Shown one piece after another: positions 8,707 through 17,934 of a stretch of DNA of 64,000 nt. Source of the stretch: Microvirgula aerodenitrificans DSM 15089 (GTDB lineage: Bacteria; Pseudomonadota; Gammaproteobacteria; Burkholderiales; Aquaspirillaceae); NCBI RefSeq assembly GCF_000620105.1, contig NZ_KK211072.1, positions 102,919-166,918 on the forward strand. Reading direction: 5' to 3'. The translations under genes were made by a program, and so were the position numbers. Position 1 is the stretch's first letter. Every line of letters begins with the position of its first letter. The notes under the pieces were generated by a model. The model had not been told where the DNA came from, searched no databases, and worked only from the letters and a program-made list of their open reading frames with translations.

Positions 8707-9483
8707 TCAGGCTTCCGCATGCACGGCACGCTTCAGCCAGCGTGCCAGGGCGTCGAGCAGGTAGCCGAGCAGGCCGATCAGCAGAATGACGGCCATCAGT
8801 TCCGAGTAGGCGAGGCGGTCTCGCGTATCGAGGATGAAATAGCCGAGCCCGGCGCTGACGCCGAGCATTTCGCACGGCACCAGCACGATCCAGACGATGC
8901 CGATGGCGAGTCTGACGCCGGTCAGGATATGGCCGAGGATGCCGGGAAGGATGATGCGGAACAGTGTCTCCGTGCGCGTGGCACTGAGGCTGCGGCCCAG
9001 TTGCAGCCAGCGCGGGTCGAGCTGGCGCACGCCGGCGGCGGTGTTCAGCATGATCGGCCACACTGCGGCGAAGGCGAGCAGGAAGTAGATCGGCGCATCA
9101 CCGACACCCAGCACCATGACCGCGATCGGCATCCACGACAGTGGCGAGATCATGCGCAGGAACTGGAATGCGGCCGAGGTGCCGGCCTCGACCGGCCGCG
9201 ACACGCCGACGGCCAGGCCGAGCGGCACGCCGATGGCGAATGCCAGGCCGAGCCCGACCAGTACCCGGCGCAGGCTGACCAGCACATGGCGGGTCAGCTC
9301 GTTGCCGGCCAGCAGCTCGTACAGGCTGACGAAGGTCGGCCCCGGTCCGAGCAGGGCTGCCAGCGGCTGCTCGCGACCCAGCCACTGGATGCCCAGTGCC
9401 CAGGCTGCCAGCAGCAGCGCCAGCCCGCCCACGGCCAGCGCCAGCCGCGCGGCCTTGCCGTTTCCGGCCGCAAGAACAGACAT
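8707..9483 (-). CDS. ABC transporter permease, nitrate/sulfonate/taurine family
   Basis: 258 aa, about six membrane helices. Contains the family signature RMISPLSWMPIAVMVLGVGDAPIYF and the coupling region AAGVRQLDPRWLQLGRSLSATR with ILPGILGHILTGVRLAIG. The ATG at 9483 has a perfect AGGAGG six bases upstream; upstream ATGs at 9489 and 9513 are less suitable. Last gene of the importer operon. The substrate is not readable from sequence; the setting suggests an organosulfur compound. Confidence 0.92.
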   Translation of the reverse strand: MSVLAAGNGKAARLALAVGGLALLLAAWALGIQWLGREQPLAALLGPGPTFVSLYELLAGNELTRHVLVSLRRVLVGLGLAFAIGVPLGLAVGVSRPVEAGTSAAFQFLRMISPLSWMPIAVMVLGVGDAPIYFLLAFAAVWPIMLNTAAGVRQLDPRWLQLGRSLSATRTETLFRIILPGILGHILTGVRLAIGIVWIVLVPCEMLGVSAGLGYFILDTRDRLAYSELMAVILLIGLLGYLLDALARWLKRAVHAEA

Positions 9484-9493
9484 CCGCATCCTC

Positions 9494-10687
9494 CTAGACC
9501 GACACGATTTCATTGCGGGTGAACGAATCGGGGAACCCGAACGTCTTCAGCCCGCCGACCTGGCGCAGCGCCTGCCTGACGAAGCGATCATCGACCAGGT
9601 CGCGGGCGACCTGCTCGGGCTTCAGCCCGGCGAGGAAGGCGTTGTTGCCCTCGATGCGGGTGGTCTTCAGCATCCGCACCAGGGTTTCGGTGTAGCTCGG
9701 GAACGGATACGGCTGGAAGTCGATCCGCTCTTCCTTCCAGTCCGGGTGACGGATGGCGCCGCTGGCTGCGTACTGGCGCGCCTGGGCCGCATTCGGCTCC
9801 AGCACCCGGGACAGGGTTTCCACACTGTGCGGCGTGTAGCGGTTGGGGCCGTCCCTGGACAGCAGGCGCGCGGTGGCGCCACGGTTGTCCTGGATCCAGG
9901 CCTGGGCCTTGACCAGGCTGGTGACCACTTTCTGGCTCCATTCCGGGCGCTGGTTCAGATCGCGCTCGTGCATGAAAACTACACAGCAGGCATGGTTTTT
10001 CCACACGTCGCCGGTAAAGCGCAGCACCTTGCCGACCTTCAGCAGCTCGGCGGCGGCATTGAACGGCTCGGCGACGATAAAGCCGGCGATCTGGCGGCTG
10101 GCCAGCGCCGGGGTCATGTCGGCCGGGGACATCACCACCAGATTCACTTCATTGGCGCGCGGCGCGGCGCGGCCGCCGCTGATCGCCTGCAGGCCGTTCT
10201 GCGTCAGCAGCTGCTGCAGCACCACGTTGTGCATTGAATACCAGAACGGGATCGCCACCGTCTTGCCGCCGAGCTGGCGGATATTGTCGATCTCGGGCAG
10301 TACGGTCAGGGCCGAGCCGTCGACATGGTTCCAGGCGACCACTTTGGCCGGCACCTTGCTGCCGTAGCGTGCCCACACCGTGATCGGCGACAGCAGGTGG
10401 ACCACATTGACCTGGCCGGACACAAACGCTTCAACCAGTTGCGCCCAGCTGCGGAACAGGCGCGGGGCTTCCACCGTCAGCCCTTCGGCCTCGTACAGCT
10501 TGTTGTGATGGGCGACCAGCAGTGGTGTGGCATCGGTGATCGGCAGGTAGCCGATCCGCACCGGCGCATTGGCATCGGCGGCGGCGCGGGCCTCGAACGA
10601 CTGCAGCAGCGGCAGTGCGCCGCCGGCGGTCAGCAGCGCGGACAATTTCAGGAACTCCCGGCGGGAGCGCAACGGATCTTGGGTCAT
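9494..10687 (-). CDS. ABC transporter substrate-binding protein, NrtA/SsuA family, Tat-exported
   Basis: 397 aa. The N-terminus carries a twin-arginine signal (RSRREFLKLSALLTAGGALP) with cleavage probably near residue 36. The mature part is a type II periplasmic binding fold: VRIGYLPITDATPLLVAHH, LVEAFVSGQVNVVHL, AIPFWYSMHNVVLQQLL. Tat export suggests it folds in the cytoplasm, perhaps around a cofactor. It lies 2 nt after the ATPase gene and 10 nt before the permease gene. Confidence 0.92.
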   Translation of the reverse strand: MTQDPLRSRREFLKLSALLTAGGALPLLQSFEARAAADANAPVRIGYLPITDATPLLVAHHNKLYEAEGLTVEAPRLFRSWAQLVEAFVSGQVNVVHLLSPITVWARYGSKVPAKVVAWNHVDGSALTVLPEIDNIRQLGGKTVAIPFWYSMHNVVLQQLLTQNGLQAISGGRAAPRANEVNLVVMSPADMTPALASRQIAGFIVAEPFNAAAELLKVGKVLRFTGDVWKNHACCVVFMHERDLNQRPEWSQKVVTSLVKAQAWIQDNRGATARLLSRDGPNRYTPHSVETLSRVLEPNAAQARQYAASGAIRHPDWKEERIDFQPYPFPSYTETLVRMLKTTRIEGNNAFLAGLKPEQVARDLVDDRFVRQALRQVGGLKTFGFPDSFTRNEIVSV

Positions 10688-10689
10688 GG

Positions 10690-11499
10690 TCAGGCCTGTT
10701 GGGGGAGGGGGGAGGGCGTGCGGGCATGTCGCAGCCGTTGCACGATGTCGAGGCGCAGCTCAGTCAGCGCCCGGTCCTGGTCGGCACCCGGCGCCGGCAG
10801 GTTCAGCGTCCAGCTGTCGATCAGGCGGCCGGGCTGGCCGCCGATCAGCAGAATGCGGTCGGCTACCCGCAGGGCTTCGTCGATATCGTGGGTGACCAGC
10901 ACGGCGGCCGCCTGGTGATGACGAATGACCTCGCGCAGCAGCAACTGCATATCGCCACGGGTAATCTCGTCCAGCGCGCTGAATGGCTCGTCCAGCAGCA
11001 GGATGGCCGGCTGGCGCGCCAGGCTGCGGGCCAGCGCGGCACGCTGGGCCATGCCGCCGGACAGTTCGGCCGGGTGGCGCAGGCGGAAGGCGTCCAGTCC
11101 GACTTCGGCAATGGCGTCATCGACCCGCCGCCGCCGGCTGGCGGCGTCCAGCGCCGGCTGGTGACGGAAATCCAGGCCGAAGGCGACGTTTCCGGCCAGG
11201 GTCAGCCACGGCAGCAGGCACGGGTCCTGGAACACCATGCCCAGACGCGGATGCGGGCCGGTCAGCGGCGCGCCGAGTGCCTGCACCCGGCCACTGTCGG
11301 CGGTCTGCAGGCCGGCCAGCACGCGCAGCAGCGACGATTTGCCGACCCCGCTCGGGCCGAGCAGCGCCACGGTTTCGCCAGCGGCGAGCGACAGGCCGAA
11401 GCCTTCCAGTATCCGCTGGCGCTGGCCGTCCGGCCGCGGGTAGGACAGGGAAATATTTTCCGCCCACAGGGCGGGCAGGGCATCGGGCCTTGCGGTCAC
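10690..11499 (-). CDS. ABC transporter ATP-binding protein, SsuB/TauB family
   Basis: 269 aa. Walker A GPSGVGKSS, Q-loop GMVFQDPCLLPW, signature LSGGMAQRAALA, Walker B ILLLDEPFSALDE and the H-loop LVTHDIDEAL are all present. The start is a GTG at 11499 with AAGGAG upstream. It powers the importer encoded by the two genes that follow. Confidence 0.94.
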   Translation of the reverse strand: MTARPDALPALWAENISLSYPRPDGQRQRILEGFGLSLAAGETVALLGPSGVGKSSLLRVLAGLQTADSGRVQALGAPLTGPHPRLGMVFQDPCLLPWLTLAGNVAFGLDFRHQPALDAASRRRRVDDAIAEVGLDAFRLRHPAELSGGMAQRAALARSLARQPAILLLDEPFSALDEITRGDMQLLLREVIRHHQAAAVLVTHDIDEALRVADRILLIGGQPGRLIDSWTLNLPAPGADQDRALTELRLDIVQRLRHARTPSPLPQQA

Positions 11500-11509
11500 T
11501 GCGGGCTCC

Positions 11510-11677
11510 TTAATCCGGAATGAGGAAGAAATCGGGCTTGCCCAGACCGCAGTCGGGGCAGACCCAGTCGTCGGGAATGTCGGCGAACGGGGTGCCGGGG
11601 GCGATGCCGTGGTCGGGCAGGCCCAGTGCTTCGTCGTAAATGAAGCCGCAAGGACCGCACATCCACTGCACGCTCAT
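11510..11677 (-). CDS. Rubredoxin
   Basis: 55 aa. Two CxxC knuckles, Cys7/Cys10 (MCGPCGFIYDEA) and Cys40/Cys43 (DDWVCPDCGLGKPDF), bind one iron. Such proteins are one-electron carriers. The start codon overlaps the stop of the upstream acyl-CoA-dehydrogenase-like gene as ATGA, so the two are translationally coupled. This suggests the rubredoxin feeds or drains electrons from that flavoprotein. Confidence 0.95.
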   Translation of the reverse strand: MSVQWMCGPCGFIYDEALGLPDHGIAPGTPFADIPDDWVCPDCGLGKPDFFLIPD

Positions 11678-12774
11678 GCGGCGTGCTCCAGCGCATGGAT
11701 TTCCTTGCGCAACTGTTTCAGCGCCGGGGTGACGATGGCAACGAACACCGCTTCGCGCAGCCGGCGCTGGGCCGGGTGGCGGATCAGGTAGCCTTTGGCG
11801 CCGGCATGCAGCACGGCGGCGTTGGCGGCGCGCAGCGCCAGTTCTGCCGCGGCGGCGCGCAACTTCAGCACGTCCAGCGGCCGTACCGTGCCCTGATCGG
11901 CGGCGTCGGCCAGGGCGGCGGCCTGCGCGCGCGCGGCGGCCAGTTCTGCCGCCAGCGGCGCTTCCTGCTGATCGAGGAAGGCGTTGACGTGGCCGTGGGA
12001 GACCGCCGACTCGCGCAGGATGCGCAGGCAGGCGTCGACAATGCCGAAGCCGATGCCAAGCTGGCCGAGCACGAAACCGGGCTTGATGCGGCGGATATAG
12101 CCGGCGAACTCCGCCGGAGCGGCGATGACGGCATCGGCGTCGATGGCGACGTCATGCAGGCGGACATTCAGCGTGCGCGTCCCTTCCAGACCGGCGAATT
12201 CCGGGCAGGCGTGCAGCGAGACGCCGGCCTGGTCGCACTGGAGCAGGAACATCACGTAGCCGCCGTCGTCGACGGCGGCGGCAGCGGCGAATACGTGACC
12301 GGAGCCGATGTTGGATACCCATGGCAGGCTGCCGTCGATGCGGTAGCCGCTACCATCGCGGCGGGCACGCAAACGGATGTCCTCGATGCCGGCCAGGTGC
12401 TTCATCGCATTGGACAGACCGGTGCCGCCAAGCCGTTCACCGCGCAGCAGCGGTCCGAGATGGCGTTCGCGCACGGCGGCATTCGGTGCATGGCGCAGAT
12501 ACCAGATGCAGGTGGTCTGGCACCAGACCAGAAAGGCGGTTGAACCGCAGACCCGGCCGACGGTGTCGATGACGCCGATCTGGCTGGCCAGCCCGCTGCC
12601 GCCGTCCTCCGCGGCCAGCGCGGCCGAAAAGCCGCCGAGGGCGCCGAGTTCGCGCAGGAAGGCTTCCGGGTACAGACCATCGCGGTCGATGTCGATGACC
12701 CGTGGCGCCAGCGTCTGCTGTGCCAGTCCGGCGACCCGGTCATGCAGTGCGGGCGTTGTGGAAATATCGTTCAT
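11674..12774 (-). CDS. Acyl-CoA dehydrogenase-like flavoprotein (possible organosulfur oxidoreductase)
   Basis: 366 aa. Acyl-CoA dehydrogenase fold: helical N-terminus, FGFSAALAAEDGG-like region (GGFSAALAAEDGGSG), beta domain with WVSNIGSGHVF, and C-terminal four-helix bundle. The family includes reduced-flavin monooxygenases (SfnB/DszC type) used to obtain sulfur from sulfones and thiophenes. The usual catalytic Glu motif of true acyl-CoA dehydrogenases is not obvious. GGAGGAAACCGAC precedes the ATG. Between an AhpD-like gene and rubredoxin, ahead of an SsuABC-type importer, a role in attacking an imported sulfur compound is the best inference. Confidence 0.8.
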   Translation of the reverse strand: MNDISTTPALHDRVAGLAQQTLAPRVIDIDRDGLYPEAFLRELGALGGFSAALAAEDGGSGLASQIGVIDTVGRVCGSTAFLVWCQTTCIWYLRHAPNAAVRERHLGPLLRGERLGGTGLSNAMKHLAGIEDIRLRARRDGSGYRIDGSLPWVSNIGSGHVFAAAAAVDDGGYVMFLLQCDQAGVSLHACPEFAGLEGTRTLNVRLHDVAIDADAVIAAPAEFAGYIRRIKPGFVLGQLGIGFGIVDACLRILRESAVSHGHVNAFLDQQEAPLAAELAAARAQAAALADAADQGTVRPLDVLKLRAAAAELALRAANAAVLHAGAKGYLIRHPAQRRLREAVFVAIVTPALKQLRKEIHALEHAA

Positions 12775-12799
12775 GTCGGTTTCCTCCGGGCCGGCCCGC

Positions 12800-13369
12800 T
12801 TACGCGCGCGCCGCGGCCGGCGCGTCCCAGCGCCAGGTCGCCAGTTCGGGATTCAGCGGTGTTTGTGCCAGGTTGTTGGCGAAGTTGCACAGCGTGGCCA
12901 GGCTGACACCCAGCACGGCATCCAGCGCATTGGCCGGGGTGAAACCGGCGGCGAGGAAGGTGGCATACGCGTCGTCATCGACCTGGCCGCGGCCGGCGAT
13001 AACGGCGAGGGTGAAGCGGGCCAGCGCGTTCAGGCGCGGGTCGTCGAGTGCATGGCGTTCACGCAGCGCGGCGAGCACGGCCGGCGGCAGCAGTGCCTGT
13101 TTCTCGACCATGGCGCTGTGGCCGGCAACGCAGAATGCGCAGCCGTGGGTAGTGGCGGCGGTCAGCTGGACCACTTCACGTTCGGCGGCATTCAGGCTGG
13201 AGCGGGCGTTGATGGCGGAAACGGTGCGGTAGGTTTCCAGTGCGGTCGGGGCATTGGCGAGCACGCCGATCAGGTTCGGGATAAAGCCGGATGCCTGGCG
13301 GACGCTGTTCAGCGCGTCACGCGCGGCTTCGGGGGCAGAATCGGGGCTGTGGATGGGAAAGCGGCTCAT
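12800..13369 (-). CDS. AhpD/carboxymuconolactone decarboxylase-like peroxidase
   Basis: 189 aa. Helical AhpD-like domain with the CxxC redox pair Cys77/Cys80 and downstream His84 (HGCAFCVAGHS), preceded by LNAAEREVVQLTAATT. Family members reduce peroxides or act on sulfur-oxidation by-products. First gene of the six-gene operon. The ATG at 13369 follows AGGAATGCCCC; an upstream frame to 13435 is probably untranslated. Confidence 0.88.
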   Translation of the reverse strand: MSRFPIHSPDSAPEAARDALNSVRQASGFIPNLIGVLANAPTALETYRTVSAINARSSLNAAEREVVQLTAATTHGCAFCVAGHSAMVEKQALLPPAVLAALRERHALDDPRLNALARFTLAVIAGRGQVDDDAYATFLAAGFTPANALDAVLGVSLATLCNFANNLAQTPLNPELATWRWDAPAAARA

Positions 13370-13463
13370 GGGGCATTCCTGATTCAGGGTTGAGGGAGCG
13401 ATGGTAAGTTTTGCCATATGCATTAAAAACATCAAAAAAGTTTCTATTTATTCTTTTCTGTGC

Positions 13464-14885
13464 TTAGGGCCGGCCACCGACGGTGGCCAGCTTGCCGAGC
13501 GTGGCGATCGCCTGTTCGATGTCGGCGTCCCAGGGATGGCCGTAATTGAGCCGGAAGCAGTTGGCGAAGCGCGGATGGCTGGTAAAGATCCGCCCCGGTG
13601 CGATGCTGATGCCGTGTGACAGCGCGCGCTGGTGCAGGTCCAGCGCATCGATGCCGTCGGGCAGCTCGATCCACAGGAAATAGCCGCCGTCGGGGCGGGT
13701 AGCGCAGGTGCCGGGCGGAAAGTGGCGGGCGACGGCCTGCATGACGTCGCGCTGCTGCGCGGACAGCGCCTGGCGCAGGTGACGCAGGTGGCGGTCGTAG
13801 CCGCCTTTCTCCAGGTAGGCGGCCAGCGCGGCCTGGGCCGGTGCCGAGGTGGTCAGCGTGGTGGTCAGCTTGTGGCGGGCGACGGTACGGGCAAAGCGGC
13901 CGGGCGCGGCCCAGCCGATCCGGTAGCCGGGTGCCAGACATTTGGAGAACGACGAGCAGTGCATGACCAGCCCGTGGCGGTCGAAGGCCTTGGCCGGTGT
14001 CGGGCGCTTGCTGCCGAAATACAGTTCGCCGTACACATCGTCCTCGATCAGCGGTACATCGTGGCGGGCCAGCAGCTCGACCAGATCGCGCTTCTTGTGG
14101 TCCGGCATCAGGCTGCCGAGCGGATTCTGGAAATTGGTCATCAGCCAGCAGGCTTTCGGCCGGTGCCGGGTCAGTGCGCTTTCCAGTGCGGCGAGGTCGA
14201 TGCCTTCACGCGGGTGGGTCTGCACCTCGATCGCGTGCAGGCCGATGCGTTCCAGCGACTGCAGCGCGGTATAGAAAGTCGGTGATTCGACCACCACAGC
14301 ATCGCCGGGCCGGGTGACCGCCATCAGGCACAGGTTCAGTGCTTCCAGTGCCCCGTTGGTGATGACAATGTCGTCGGTGTGGACGTGCAGGCCGTCGATC
14401 AGGTAGCGCAGCGCAATCTGCCGGCGCAGGCGGGCGTTGCCCGGGCTCAGGTCGTCGACCGAGCTCCACGGGTCGAGCTTCTGCACCGAGGACGCCATGA
14501 CCTGGGCCAGCCGCGGCAGCGGAAACAGCAAGGGGCTGGGAAACGCCGAGCCGAGCGGCACCAGATCGCGGCGCAGCGTCGATTCGAGTACGTCGAACAC
14601 CCGCTCGCTGATCTCCAGCGCGGCTGCGGTGGCGGTCGGCTGCGGCAGGTTTTCCGGCTCCGGTGGCAGGCGCGGCGCGGTGCCGGTCACGTAGTAGCCG
14701 GAGCGGTCGCGGGCGCGGATCAGGCCGCGTGCTTCGAGCAGGTAATAGGCCTGGAATACCGTCGACGGGCTGATCTCGCGACTGGCGCTGGCCTGGCGGA
14801 CCGAGGGCAGGCGGTCGCCGGGACGCAGTACGCCGGTGTCGATCGAGCGGGCGATATCGTCGGCCAGCGTTTCATAGCGTGTCAT
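13464..14885 (-). CDS. MocR/PdxR-type GntR regulator with aminotransferase domain
   Basis: 473 aa. N-terminal winged helix (about 1-75: DRLPSVRQASASREISPSTV, YLLEARGLIRARDRSGYYV) fused to a class I aminotransferase fold. Lys315 in SSFSKCLAPGYRIGW should bind PLP. Such proteins sense PLP-amino acid adducts and usually control a divergent gene. The divergent neighbour here is the DUF934 gene at 15190. The ATG at 14885 starts at the HTH; the longer frame upstream is not supported. Confidence 0.9.
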   Translation of the reverse strand: MTRYETLADDIARSIDTGVLRPGDRLPSVRQASASREISPSTVFQAYYLLEARGLIRARDRSGYYVTGTAPRLPPEPENLPQPTATAAALEISERVFDVLESTLRRDLVPLGSAFPSPLLFPLPRLAQVMASSVQKLDPWSSVDDLSPGNARLRRQIALRYLIDGLHVHTDDIVITNGALEALNLCLMAVTRPGDAVVVESPTFYTALQSLERIGLHAIEVQTHPREGIDLAALESALTRHRPKACWLMTNFQNPLGSLMPDHKKRDLVELLARHDVPLIEDDVYGELYFGSKRPTPAKAFDRHGLVMHCSSFSKCLAPGYRIGWAAPGRFARTVARHKLTTTLTTSAPAQAALAAYLEKGGYDRHLRHLRQALSAQQRDVMQAVARHFPPGTCATRPDGGYFLWIELPDGIDALDLHQRALSHGISIAPGRIFTSHPRFANCFRLNYGHPWDADIEQAIATLGKLATVGGRP

Positions 14886-15189
14886 CGGGAGCGGGGTCCG
14901 GGCGGAAGAAGGGATCCCGGATTCTAGGCAGCGCCCGCGGCGGGAAACAGACACACAAACGGGGCAAAACACCGGATCAGCGGGGTCACAGAGCGGCAAC
15001 TGCTCCGGTGTTTTTACTGTCATCTGCCCATACCGCCGGCACGGTCTACGGCATAACCTCCCGGCATAAAAACCGCATCGCGTTTCCAGCCCGGAAACCG
15101 GCGATGGCGGGAGGGACGGAAAGGGGCCGAGGCAGCCATGCACATGACAGTCGACCGGAGCCGGCCAGCCGCACAGGCGGAGGCCGGCC
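14886..15189. other. Divergent intergenic region between MocR and DUF934 genes
   Basis: 304 bases with no gene seen. It should carry promoters for both divergent genes and any MocR operator. The one clear structure is the strong hairpin at 14966-15014. Confidence 0.5.
14966..15014 (+). terminator. Terminator-like hairpin in the MocR/DUF934 divergent region
   Basis: A 15-nt arm (14966-14980) pairs with 15000-15014 at 14 of 15 positions (core ACACCGGA/TCCGGTGT, extended by CAG/CTG), loop 19 nt. The 3' arm runs into a T5 tract on the plus strand; the A-tract on the other side also gives a T-run on the minus strand. The position upstream of two divergent genes suggests an attenuator or the end of a short leader RNA. 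Confidence 0.6.
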
Positions 15190-15705
15190 ATGAATGAATC
15201 CCGCAGCCGGGTGATCCGCAGCGGGCGGATCGAGAATGACAACTGGCTTGGCTTTGCCGCGGTGGATGCCTTTCCGCCTGGCGGATCGGTGTTTGTCGAC
15301 CAGCCGGGCTGGGTGCTGCCATTGCCGTTGTGGAAGGCCTGCCGTGCACGGCTGAGCGGTCGTCGGCATCCGCCGGCCGTCTGGCTGGATGCGGGTACCG
15401 ATCCGGCCACCCTGCTGGAAGACGGCCGGCTGATTTTCCCGCCCGACGATATCGCCTTTATCGCCATCGATTTCTCCGGTCATGCCGACCGGCGCGGCCA
15501 TGCGCTGGCGCGGGCCCTGCGCGACCGGCATGGCTGGCGGGGGGAGTTGCGGGCCGTCGGCGATGTCCGGGTCGAAACCGTGCACGCGTTGTCACAGGCC
15601 GGTTTCGACAGTTTCACCATCAGGCCGGGTCACGACCCGTTGCAGGCGCTGGCCGCGCTGGAAGGCTGCCCGCCGGCTTGCGGGCCGGGGCCCCGGCGGA
15701 CCTGA
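15190..15705 (+). CDS. DUF934 family protein (sulfite-reduction associated)
   Basis: 171 aa. Matches DUF934: [40 protein letters not shown] and [22 protein letters not shown]934 genes usually follow the sulfite reductase gene cysI in proteobacteria and are thought to help sulfite reduction. No sulfite reductase gene is in this window, so this copy is an orphan or a specialised paralogue. GGAGGCCGGCC precedes the ATG. Divergent from the MocR-type gene. Confidence 0.85.
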   Translation: MNESRSRVIRSGRIENDNWLGFAAVDAFPPGGSVFVDQPGWVLPLPLWKACRARLSGRRHPPAVWLDAGTDPATLLEDGRLIFPPDDIAFIAIDFSGHADRRGHALARALRDRHGWRGELRAVGDVRVETVHALSQAGFDSFTIRPGHDPLQALAALEGCPPACGPGPRRT

Positions 15706-15793
15706 GCGTCCGCCCTGTCTGTTTTTCGTCCGTGTTTCACGCCGTGCCGGCGCGGGACGGGGGCGCCGTTGTTTCAGTCCTGGAGAAAGCGCT

Positions 15794-17215
15794 ATGGAGT
15801 CGCAGTCGACATATAACTACAAGGTCGTACGCCAGTTCGCCCTGATGACCGTGCTATGGGGGGTCGTCGGCATGCTGGTCGGCGTGACCATCGCCGCGCA
15901 ACTGGTCTGGCCCGACCTGAACGTCGGTCCGTATTTCCACTTTGGCCGCCTGCGCGCGCTGCATACCAGTGGCGTGATTTTCGCCTTCGGTGGCTGTGGG
16001 CTGATCGCGACCAGCTACTACGTGGTGCAGCGCACCTGCAACACCCGGCTGTTCTCCGATGGTCTGGCCGCGTTCACCTTCTGGGGTTACCAGGCGGTGA
16101 TCGTCCTGTGCGTGATCACCTATCCGCTCGGCATGTCCTTCAACAAGGAGTACGCCGAGATGGAGTGGCCGATCAAGGTGCTGCTGGCCATCGTCTGGGT
16201 CGCCTATGCGGTCGTGTTCTTCGGCACCATCGCCAAGCGCAAGGTCAAGCACATCTATGTTGCCAACTGGTTCTACGGGGCGTTCATTCTGGCGATTGCG
16301 CTGCTGCACATCGTCAACAGCGCGTTTGTTCCGGTCACGCTGTGGAAGTCGTATTCGATCTACTCCGGCGCCGTCGACGCGATGGTGCAGTGGTGGTACG
16401 GCCACAACGCGGTCGGCTTCTTCCTGACCGCCGGCTTCCTCGGCATGATGTACTACTTCGTCCCGAAGCAGGCCGGTCGCCCGATCTATTCGTACCGGCT
16501 GTCGGTGGTCCACTTCTGGGCACTGATTTTCACCTACATGTGGGTCGGTCCCCACCACCTGCACTACACCGCGCTGCCTGACTGGACCCAGTCGCTCGGC
16601 ATGGTGTTCTCGCTGATTCTGCTGGCTCCGAGCTGGGGCGGCATGATCAACGGCATCATGACCCTGTCGGGTGCCTGGCACAAACTGCGCACTGACCCGA
16701 TCCTGAAGTTCCTCATCGTGTCGCTGTCGTTCTACGGCATGTCGACCTTCGAGGGGCCGATGATGTCGATCAAGACCGTCAACGCGCTGTCGCACTATAC
16801 CGACTGGACCATCGGTCACGTTCACTCCGGTGCACTGGGCTGGGTCGGCTTCATCACCATCGGTTCGCTGTACTACATGATCCCGCGGCTGTTCAACCGG
16901 GAGCAGATGTTCTCGATCCGCCTGATCGAGGCGCACTTCTGGCTGGCGACGCTGGGCGTCGTGCTGTACATCGCCGCGCTGTGGATCTCCGGCGTGACCC
17001 AGGGCCTGATGTGGCGTGCGCTGAACCCGGACGGCACGCTGACCTATGCGTTCGCCGAAGTGGTCAAGGCCACCTATCCGTACCACTTCGTGCGGCTGGT
17101 GGGCGGGCTGCTGTACCTGAGCGGCATGGTGATCATGGCGTACAACGTGTGCCGCACCGTGATGACCGGTCGCGCCGTCAACGCCCGCATCCCGGTTCTC
17201 GCCGCCCACGCCTGA
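15794..17215 (+). CDS. ccoN: cbb3-type cytochrome c oxidase subunit I (CcoN)
   Basis: 473 aa, about twelve membrane helices, normal length. Catalytic subunit of the high-affinity terminal oxidase, holding haem b and the haem b3-CuB site. Conserved histidine regions seen are [49 protein letters not shown] and [26 protein letters not shown] precedes the ATG. It is followed only by a ccoQ-like gene; ccoO and ccoP are missing, as in the orphan ccoN4Q4 set of Pseudomonas aeruginosa. Confidence 0.96.
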   Translation: MESQSTYNYKVVRQFALMTVLWGVVGMLVGVTIAAQLVWPDLNVGPYFHFGRLRALHTSGVIFAFGGCGLIATSYYVVQRTCNTRLFSDGLAAFTFWGYQAVIVLCVITYPLGMSFNKEYAEMEWPIKVLLAIVWVAYAVVFFGTIAKRKVKHIYVANWFYGAFILAIALLHIVNSAFVPVTLWKSYSIYSGAVDAMVQWWYGHNAVGFFLTAGFLGMMYYFVPKQAGRPIYSYRLSVVHFWALIFTYMWVGPHHLHYTALPDWTQSLGMVFSLILLAPSWGGMINGIMTLSGAWHKLRTDPILKFLIVSLSFYGMSTFEGPMMSIKTVNALSHYTDWTIGHVHSGALGWVGFITIGSLYYMIPRLFNREQMFSIRLIEAHFWLATLGVVLYIAALWISGVTQGLMWRALNPDGTLTYAFAEVVKATYPYHFVRLVGGLLYLSGMVIMAYNVCRTVMTGRAVNARIPVLAAHA

Positions 17216-17271
17216 ACGGAAACCCTTTTCCGCCCCGGCGTGGCCGGGGCGGGTCACCGACTGGAGCCGAC

Positions 17272-17454
17272 ATGTCAGAAACCGACGCGCTGATCCTCTC
17301 CCTGTATACCGTCGCCGCACTCGGCGGCTTCCTGTACGCCATTGCCTGGGCCTGTTTCCGCCGTGGCGCCGGCGAGGAATTCGACGAGGCCGCCGCCCTG
17401 CCGTTCGCCGACAACGACCGCCGCATCAGCCGGCGTTCGTCGCTGGATGGCTGA
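17272..17454 (+). CDS. ccoQ: cbb3 oxidase subunit CcoQ/FixQ-like
   Basis: 60 aa. One N-terminal membrane helix (LILSLYTVAALGGFLYAIAW) followed by the FixQ signature FDEAAALPFADND. Small subunit that stabilises cbb3 oxidase. CTGGAGCCGAC precedes the ATG. It lies 56 nt after ccoN. Confidence 0.9.
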   Translation: MSETDALILSLYTVAALGGFLYAIAWACFRRGAGEEFDEAAALPFADNDRRISRRSSLDG

Positions 17455-17604
17455 GCGGACACCGCCCCGGATCCGGCACAAAAGCTGCGAAATCAGAAAA
17501 ATCCTATTCAAAAGCACTGCCACGTCAGCGATCCTGAACACGATTTGTTCATTCTGAACAGCTTTCCCTGTCTACCTGCCCGGGGCGGGGGGACGGGGGG
17601 ATCG

Positions 17605-17934
17605 ATGCCGGGCATGAAAGACCTTCTCTTCTCTCCGGTCCTGCCACTGTCACGAGCGGCCATTCCCGTTCTGTTTCTCCAGGTGTTCGAGCAGACCATG
17701 CGCGACGACATGCGGAGCCTGCAGACGGCGATCCGGCTTGGCAGCAGGCTGGCCATTCTCCATCACGCGCACCGGATGAAAGGCGTACTGGCCATTGTCG
17801 AATCTGCTCCGGGGGTCCGCCTGTGCACGGCCATCGAGCGTCTGGCGGAGGAAAGGCGTCATCCGGCACGGATGGCGGCGCTGGCCGACGCGCTGGAGTG
17901 CTGCCTGTTTTCCACCTGGGAGGGTCGTGAATGA
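17605..17934 (+). CDS. Histidine phosphotransfer (Hpt) domain protein
   Basis: 109 aa. Helical Hpt pattern with the phosphorylated His56 in HHAHRMKGVLAIVES. It should relay phosphate to the response regulator whose start overlaps its stop by 4 nt (ATGA). An upstream frame to 17545 has no start signal. No histidine kinase lies next to the pair. The 150 bases before it carry TGAAC/GTTCA repeats (17535-17551) that could be an operator. Confidence 0.82.
   Translation: MPGMKDLLFSPVLPLSRAAIPVLFLQVFEQTMRDDMRSLQTAIRLGSRLAILHHAHRMKGVLAIVESAPGVRLCTAIERLAEERRHPARMAALADALECCLFSTWEGRE

Noticed and set aside
15854-17320. 488-codon minus-strand frame
   Set aside because: Antisense of ccoN with His/Asp/Gln-rich composition; no homology or ribosome site.
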